This document shows positions 57,450 through 64,000 of a stretch of DNA of 64,000 bases, one piece after another (positions within the stretch are counted from its first letter, which is position 1; each line of letters starts with the position of its first letter). The stretch comes from Tetraselmis striata (taxonomy: Eukaryota > Chlorophyta > Chlorodendrophyceae > Chlorodendrales > Chlorodendraceae), in the NCBI GenBank assembly GCA_006384855.1, contig VCJN01000990.1, positions 62,001 to 126,000 of the forward strand, read 5' to 3'. A program made the position numbers and the translations under genes. Below the pieces are notes generated by a model. It did no database searches, was not told where the DNA came from, and was given only the letters and a program-made list of their open reading frames with translations.

Positions 57450-58909
57450 GCACACACACGTTGCGCTCTTGGTGGGCGAGGGGCAGCCTCGCACAGCATG
57501 ACTGAGCCAGCAAGCGCACTGTGGAGGGCCGGGCCGATGGCGAGGGCCTCACACATGATGCACACCCCACAACGATCTTGGCATGGCACAACACATCTCC
57601 GCATTGGCCGGCGCAAATGTACACGTGCAGCGCACAGAAGAAGCGCCTCATCCACCTCTGTTCTCCACATACGCCGCTTTGATTTCGGTGCACTGCTCTG
57701 CCAAAACACGAGTAACGTGCGCTGCTTTGTGCGGGGTGGGCGCTTGCCTGAGGGGCTGCCAGCGCAGCTGGCCGCAGAGGGCAAAGTTGTCGAGCTTGGC
57801 GAGGCGGCCGAGGGAGCTGGCGGAGGCGCCGGTGGCGCGCCACCCGCTGACCGCCTGCTGCGCCCGCCAGCGCCCCGACACCGTCGCCCACCAGGACCGC
57901 ATGCCCACCTGCACAGCATCGCGCATGGTCACGAGCGCCGCTCAGCACGGCGCGCCAAAGCACAGCTGCTATGCACTTTGCAGATGCCGAGACGGGAACT
58001 GAGGGGGAGCATGGTGCTGGGGCAGCAGGGCCACTCACTGAGCCCAGCACGCGGTCCAGCACCAGTCCGCCGTCGCTACCCACGATGCTCGGCATGCACG
58101 GAATCTGGTGACAAGGGGCACCGGCGAGTCGGATGCTATCAGCCGATGGGGAGGGGAGTAGCGATGCGCTGATATGCTCATGTGTCGAGCTCAATCCATG
58201 CCATGCCAAGCCATGCCATGCCGTACTCATGCCTCCTCCCCTCCCTGCCCTGATGCACCAGCGCATGGCTCAGCTGGGCAGCCTTGTAAAGTGATAATTG
58301 CCTAGCCACGATATCTCCCTACTCCAACCACCCAGTAGCAAGGTTCAGTGGCGGCGATCTGGTGCGGGCTGAGGAGGGAAAGGGGATGTGGGGGGGGGAG
58401 GGCATCGGTTCTCCCCTTGCTCCGATCCAGTGATAACCGATGGGTAATATTCCGCCTCCCCTCATCCCCCCCCCCCCCCCACCACACCCCCCCAACCCCT
58501 TGGGGCTCTCCTCGATCCCAACTCCAGGGTTTAGGGTCCTATATAGCAAAAGCAGGTGCGTCCAATGGCGAATATTGCTGAGTTGCTCCACCCTCGCCAC
58601 CCCGCCAGCTACTCGGCGGAATGAAATAATGTTGCCGGGCGGGGACGTTGGGCCCCGGGGCAATTGAGGGTGGGGCAATTGGGGGGGGAGGGGGGGGGGG
58701 GGGGGGGGGGGCACCATCAGGTTCTGCATCACCACCAGCTGCTGCGCCCGAATCAGCCCGCTCGATGCCACGAGTGTCGCTGGGCGCGGCTGCCAGCCCG
58801 GCAAGCTTCGCTCCAGGCCGTCGAGAGCACGCGCGCTGCCGGTCTCCTGACCGCCAACGGCGGCGGCCGCGAGCGGGGCGGTGAAGCCGTCGAAGTCGCG
58901 CGGGCTCAT
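52907..58909 (-). CDS. TGD4: TGD4-like plastid outer-envelope lipid-transfer beta-barrel
   Basis: Ten exons, all phases consistent: 58909-58715, 58104-58039, 57908-57748, 56916-56607, 56069-55986, 54870-54718, 54587-54415, 53998-53866, 53372-53292, 53017-52907; 488 residues, close to the roughly 480 of plant TGD4. The family is recognised by an ordered set of motifs: LIRAQQLVVMQNLM (start), IPCMPSIVGSDGGLVLDRVL, SWWATVSGRW, QPFFSASLYGRAGRFTRALL and DHTELGARLDLGL (barrel strands), VIGPLRARADLQFS, and the C-terminal ARLAAWYSPSRKEGMMEMRM, which resembles the conserved plant TGD4 end. In plants TGD4 binds phosphatidic acid and feeds the TGD1/2/3 ABC importer, bringing ER lipid into the plastid. 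Middle exons are the most divergent. Exon 3 uses a GC donor (57747). The intron between exons 5 and 6 is 1.1 kb. Poly-C immediately follows three donors. Confidence 0.85.
57417..57447 (+). repeat. (GT)n microsatellite in TGD4 intron
   Basis: About fifteen GT units, followed by CACACAC, in the intron between exons 3 and 4 of TGD4. A similar (CA)n run lies at 53149-53192 in the intron between exons 9 and 10. Confidence 0.9.
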
Positions 58910-59993
58910 GGCGGCGGGCGCTGATTGGGAGGGTACCGGGCTCCGTTACCCCGTGAGGAGGGGGGGGGGGGGGGGGGGATGTGGCAAGCCGCGGCGTGGC
59001 AATGCAGACGCTGCGCTTGCCGGTGGTGATATGCGTGGCCATACATATTATCAGTGTCAGGAACAGCATGGCGGCATCACAGCGTGATGCCGGGCGCAGC
59101 ATTCTTGCCTGGGCGGTGTCGTCCCCGTTAGCTGACGCGCTGATATCGCGCTGGTTGACAGCGCAGCGATGATTCGTGCGGAAAACAAAATAAAAAAAGC
59201 TTGCGTGCGTTTCAATATGATGATTAATATAGGTAATCCTTACGACCCGTTTTAGGGTTTGTGGCTACGATATGGAGATACAAATATGTAAGGATGACTC
59301 CGCCGGTCGCGCTACTAGCCATTACTCCTGCTGAGCTAGTGCTTTTATACTAATGTGAGCTAAATAATATTGCTAAATCTTTACATATCATTTTTTAATT
59401 TCGCGGACATATCTCTTTATTCTGCGTCCAATTAGGGGGCCGGATTCACGGATATTGCCGGCTCCGCTGGGCGCGCCGGCGGCCCGACGCCGCGCGGGCG
59501 GCCGTCGCTTGCGCGCAGTCGTTGAGGCGTCCTTGACGGCCATCCGTCGTCAGCATCAAACACTGACCGCCACGCCGCCGCTACTTAGCGGGATTTAGAC
59601 CAACCGTGGCCTGAGTCATCGCGATCAAGGCTGCTACCGCTTGGTAGCCGTGGCCGGGCCGGAGCCCTACCGACACGCTTTGCCCAGGGCGCGGCTCACA
59701 GTAGCCGTTGCTGACGCCGGGGGGCGGAAAAGCAAATAGGCCCGCGGCCCCGGGCGGTCTCTTGCCTCAGCAGCGTCGCGGACTCGCACGCCGGTCTGCG
59801 GCCACTTGGGCCCTCCGCGTGGTCGTCTGAGCAGGCCGCTGCGCCATATAAACTTCGGCAAGCCTGACGGGGGCCGCGGCCCCCCCCCTCCCCCCCCCCC
59901 CACTTTCTTCCCCTTCCCTCGGTGCCCGACCGCCAGCTTTCCCATTACATAATCTGACGAACGGCGGGAAAAAAGTGACCCGATCAATCTGCG
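58910..59993. other. Divergent intergenic region between TGD4 and the TIR-WD40 gene
   Basis: Head-to-head gene starts 1.08 kb apart. Contains a G18 run (58961-58978), an AT-rich core (59180-59440) and a GC-rich part before the TIR gene. No promoter motif can be named with confidence. Confidence 0.4.
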
Positions 59994-62900
59994 ATGGGCG
60001 CGCACAAAGTCCACGTGATGCCCGATGAAGCCGGGGGTGACGACATTCCAGAGAGTACGGAAGGCGAGACCGGGAGCCAATCGAGCAAGCTGCAGACGGA
60101 GCTTCTGGCGTCAGCGCGGCCGAGCCACTGGACGCGGTGGCCCGAGTTGAGGGAGGGTGAGCGGGCGCAGCGCGTGCGTAACCGCGCCGCCGGCCGGCTG
60201 GTCGCCGACGAGCTGTACGTGTCGCACTGCTGGACCGACGCTGCCACCGGCGATGACGTCAAGCGCCGAGCTATCTGCGAACTAAGCCGCGGTCGGACGG
60301 TGAGTACCGGGCAAGCGCCTCCCACGCTCACCATCCCTGCGCGCATCGAAAGAAGTCCAACTCAGATAGTGACATGTACAGGTACCGCCCAGGTGCCCGT
60401 ACTTTTCACATAGAATTCCATATACTATAAATAAAATAGCCAGCAGATAATGAGCAGAATAATAAGTCGTTGAATATCGGGGGCAGGAAACAGAGGCCTG
60501 GTTTCGCTGCTTGTGCGTCGTTGGGCGTAGTCGCTTCGGCGCAGTGAACGCCTCGTGTCGGCAACATATGCCGTGGCCAGGCACGTAGTGAATGCCCCCC
60601 GGCTGACATTTAGCCGCGCCGGTGTCTCGTCGCAGACCGGCGGCCGAGGCTACACGTACTTCGCCGACTTCCTGGATTGCGGCGCCGAGGGGCGCCCGAG
60701 CCCGTGGGGCGCCAGCAATGCCGCCGCCCTTACGGGCGCCTCCAAGTTTGTCGCCTTTGTGAGCGCGGAGTATCTCACCACCTTCTCGTGCCTGCAGGTT
60801 CGCCCTCACTGGCCGGTGCTCTCCCTCTCTCTCCCTCTCTCTCCCTCTGTATATATATATATATTTGTTTATATAGGTATATTTATATTTATCAGCGTCA
60901 GCATGTGTAAAACGCGCGCACACATACACGCACACGCACATACATACAAAGCAATGCACTACGACCTGAGGGCTTTCTCTGCACCATTGACCCCGAATGT
61001 CGTTACAGCATGGTGTGATGCTAGCGCATGGACTGCCATGAAATAATGCCAACCACACCCATAGCTCCCCCCAACAATAAAGCACCTCCACAGACTCTCT
61101 CTCTCGTCTGATATTCTTTCCTCCTTCATCCCACCATTCCTCCATCGATGATACCGTATGATTCCTCCATAGATGATACTGTATGATGAATGATTTCTGG
61201 CCGCATGTTGACTATGGCGGGTAGGAGGTGGCGCACGCACTCGCGGCCGGGAAAGCGATCGTTCCTGTGGTGCTGGACGCAGCCGCCTGGGACACGCTGC
61301 ACGCGGGGAGGCCCGCCGCGGAGGCCGCCTGGGCGAGGGGCCCGTCCCTCGCGCAGTTTGCCGGCTCGCCGCTGCTGGGGGGCTCCGCCGGCGGCGATGG
61401 CGATAGCGATGGGGGGGAGGAGGGGGGCTGGGAGCGCGATCGCGGCGCCTACGAGCACGCGGACGAGGCGCTGGGCGTCCCGGCGGTGCTGCGGCTGTAT
61501 GCGGCGCTGGCGGCGGCGGCGCCCGTGGCGGCGCGCCCGGTGGACGTCGCCGGCCGCGGTGAGGAAGCGGTGCTGCGGACCGTCTTTTCTGCGGTGGAAG
61601 CCGGCATGGCCAACGAGGTGCGCCCCCAGCGCCGCGGTCCTCCGACCCCCAGCGCATCTGACTGCCCTGCTTGAGGAGAGGGTTCTGTCAGAATGCAACG
61701 CGAACATATCATGCAATCTCCGAGTCCGCCACTTCGGGACCCACTGAAACGGCACTGTTTGCATGATGCCCGCGCTTTATTACAGTGAAGGTTTGCCATG
61801 CTGCCCCCGCTGCAGACGCTCCTGGCCACCTCGGCGTGCGCCGCACGCAGCTGGGCCGCAGCAGGGCGGGCAAAGTGGGCCCTGCTGAGCTCAGACGAGG
61901 CGGGGGCGTGGCGGCTGCTGCTCGCGGCCCTGGACGGCTCCGCGGGCGGCGCGGCATCGCCCGCCACGGGCAAGCCGTCGCCGCTGGCGCGCGAGCACGT
62001 CGCCGCCAGCTCCGCCCGCGCCCGCCGGCAGCGCCTGCTGACCACTGCCGCGCTGGCGGCCGCCCTGGGGGCAATGCTGCTTGCGCTGCTGCTGGCGCCA
62101 ACTGCGGTGGCGCTGCGCTCGCGGCGGTCCGCTGCGGTAGCGGAATCCGCTGCCGCGTCGGAGCTGTCGGCGGTGCAGCGTGCCTACGCCATTGAGCGCG
62201 AGCGCGCGGATGCGCTGGCGGAGGCCGCTGAGCGGACGGAGAGACTCGCCGCGGCAGCCGAGGCGGCGGCTGCCGCCGCGGAGGCAGAGGCGACAGCCCG
62301 CCGGCGTGAAGCGGTGCTGGGCTTGCTGTACAGCGCCTCGCCGGCGTCCGGCGCGCAGTTACGCGGGCTCTTGGCGGCGGCGGACCTGGCGGCAGGCAGC
62401 GGCCCCGTAGCAGAGGGGCGCCTGCGTGCGGCGCTGCCGGCGGCGCTTGACGCGCTGGCGGGCAACCTGGCCGCGGGCAACTGGGCACGGGAGGCGGCGG
62501 CGGAGCTTGCACCGCCATCTGTCCGCATCAACGGCCTTGCGTTCCGATCGGATGCGCGCCTGCTGGCCGCCGCCTGTGACGACGCTGCGGTACGTTGCTC
62601 CCCCGCCTAGCATCTCCCCTCTCGTCCACCCGGGTTCTCTTAATCACTTCACCAGGTTATCGCCCTCTTGCCGGCAGCGCACTTTACAGCATCACGGCTC
62701 ATTGTATGTAGCTCGTGTGGATGTTCCATGCGCAGGTTGACATGAATGGCACCAAGCTGATCAGATGCACTGAATGATGCCATTTCGCACACAGCTGCTA
62801 TTACGTATACACGTATTAAATCATGCAGCGGTTGTTTGTTTCGCTGACAGTGTTTCTTTGCTACAGCTTACAGTGTGGCAAAAACCTCTGGCGATGGTGA

Positions 62901-64000
62901 GCACGGCATGATAAACAACCGAGCGCATGCCCATGATAAGCAGCGTAGTGTACAGATTGCTGAGAATTGCCTATGCAGCTATTCTGCAGCGGTGTATTGC
63001 AGTTTGCATGATATATGGATGTCGTCAAGTACTGGTATATCACGCATTATTTGTCTACGAAGGAATCTTTTTGGCGATGGTGCATATTGGCTCAAATTGT
63101 ATAATGCTCCACGGAATGTTGTCAGCAATGTGCCGAGAATCCCGTAATAATCAACATTGCAATATTGCGATGTTGATGATGCAAGTATCACGGCGCCCAT
63201 AGAACGAAGGGCTAGGTAAGCAACATGTATATATATACATATATGTGTAGACATCGACAAATATGTATAAATCTATATCTATTCCTAAACATATATACAT
63301 CAAAGCCTCGTCGCATTGGTATGAATAAGCTGATACCAAGGCATCGCCGCAGCGATATGCTGTACGAGCCGACATGATGCTAATTATTTGTGTTATGATT
63401 TTGCCGCGTGGCAGGTGCGGCTGTGGCAGCGGGCGGCGGGCGAGGGCGGCTCGTCCGCTACATGGGAGCCGCTGCCCGGCGCGCCAGCGCTATCGATGGC
63501 CGCCGGGAGCGGCGCCGTCACGGCCGTGGCCCTGTCGAATGACGGAAGCTTGCTGGCGGCTGCCTCACGCTCTGGCCCCACATATATATACGACGTCGGA
63601 GTGCCGGGATCAGGCTCGCCTGCGCCCACGCTTTGGGATAGCCAGCCGGCACCAACGGGCCCGGCGCAGTGGGTGACTTGCCTGGCCTTCTCGCCCGACG
63701 ACACCACCCTCGCGCTCGGTGGCTCGGGCGGCGATGTGACTCTGCTGCCGATGGGCGCCGGCAACAGCTCGACGACGGGCGCGCCCCGCCTGGATGGGCA
63801 CCCTGGCGGGGTGTCCGCCCTGGCTTGGTCCCCGGCCACCGGCAGCTTCCGCCGCCTCGCTGTCAGCTCGGCCTCGGCAGCAGCCGTCCGTGTGTGGTTG
63901 TTCGCCGGCGGCCTGGAACCCTCGTCTACCGAGCTCGACTTTTCCGAGGGCGATGTCGGCCTCTCCTTGGACGGAGAGAATGCTGCCGGCGTCCTGGTGA
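59994..64000 (+). CDS. TIR-transmembrane-coiled-coil-WD40 protein, 3' partial
   Basis: Exons, all phase 0: 59994-60299, 60636-60797, 61225-61617, 61816-62589, 63415 to the window end. About 740 residues are visible. Residues 73-180 form a TIR domain: strand A DELYVSHCWTD, then TYFADFLDCG, TGASKFVAFVSAEYLTTF, then CLQEVAHALAAGKAIVPVVL. The Glu at 157 aligns with the catalytic Glu of NADase TIRs (SARM1 has the same E-x5-L-x-x-GK pattern). A transmembrane helix lies at ~361-387 (LAAALGAMLLALLLAPTAVA), then an Ala/Glu/Arg coiled coil (~393-450), then WD40 blades from ~522 (INGLAFRSDARLLAAACDDA, VTAVALSNDGSLLAAAS, VTCLAFSPDDTTLALGG, VSALAWSPATG). TIR plus TM plus WD40 is a layout known from cyanobacteria and other bacteria; in eukaryotes it is unusual. 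The gene is intron-containing, hence resident. The likely role is signal sensing with NAD+ cleavage; the ligand is unknown. Confidence 0.85.

Noticed and set aside
56557..58266. 569-codon open frame on the minus strand
   Set aside because: It crosses TGD4 exons in the wrong frame and several introns with clear splice sites, includes a microsatellite-coded His/Thr run, and shows no family similarity.

Overview
The window looks like nuclear DNA of a flagellated green alga (Chlorophyta). The evidence is: GC-rich genes with many short, mostly GT-AG introns; plastid-lineage proteins (ribosomal protein S1 with a transit peptide, a TGD4-like envelope lipid transporter); a SHIPPO/PG-rich ciliary protein; a plant-type K+ channel; and TGTAA poly(A) signals downstream of several stops, as in volvocine algae. 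Species cannot be named from the sequence. Long poly-G/poly-C tracts, mostly intronic or intergenic, are a hallmark. All exon models were built by hand from reading frame, splice consensus and family similarity; exon phases agree throughout for most genes.

Layout. 1-1.96 kb: TcdA-like tRNA t6A dehydratase (minus, partial, with an apparent frameshift). 3.3-5.1 kb: sulfotransferase-like secretory protein (plus), head to head with it. 5.1-12.7 kb: gene-poor and AT-richer, with an acidic (DGDE)n ORF, a ~230-bp diverged tandem array and short AT-rich repeats. 12.7-14.6 kb: C2H2 zinc-finger protein with a C-terminal membrane anchor. 16.5-19.9 kb: decayed tyrosine-recombinase (YR) element. 21.1-23.0 kb: plastid ribosomal protein S1. 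24.7-25.7 kb: unrecognised 122-residue protein. 27.3-31.7 kb: GINGER/KRBA2-type DDE transposon with 112-bp inverted ends full of palindromes. 32.0-35.2 kb: nearly intact YR element with split direct repeats, Gag-like and YR ORFs but no reverse transcriptase. 35.3-40.1 kb: cyclic-nucleotide-binding, ankyrin K+ channel (minus). 41.0-42.0 kb: internally deleted YR-type element. 42.0-45.1 kb: diverged dispersed repeats. 45.4-47.5 kb: SHIPPO-repeat flagellar protein. 49.0-51.5 kb: eIF2-alpha. 52.9-58.9 kb: TGD4 (minus). 60.0-64.0 kb and beyond: a TIR-transmembrane-WD40 protein.

Most genes are unrelated housekeeping, plastid or ciliary genes, and no operon-like logic is expected. The most novel items are the TIR-TM-WD40 protein, whose candidate NADase glutamate is retained in a bacterial-style signalling layout; the RT-less Gag+YR element family (three copies); the palindrome-array ends of the GINGER element; and a genome-structural signal: poly-C runs sitting just downstream of 5' splice sites, with direct evidence of expansion in paired repeat copies.
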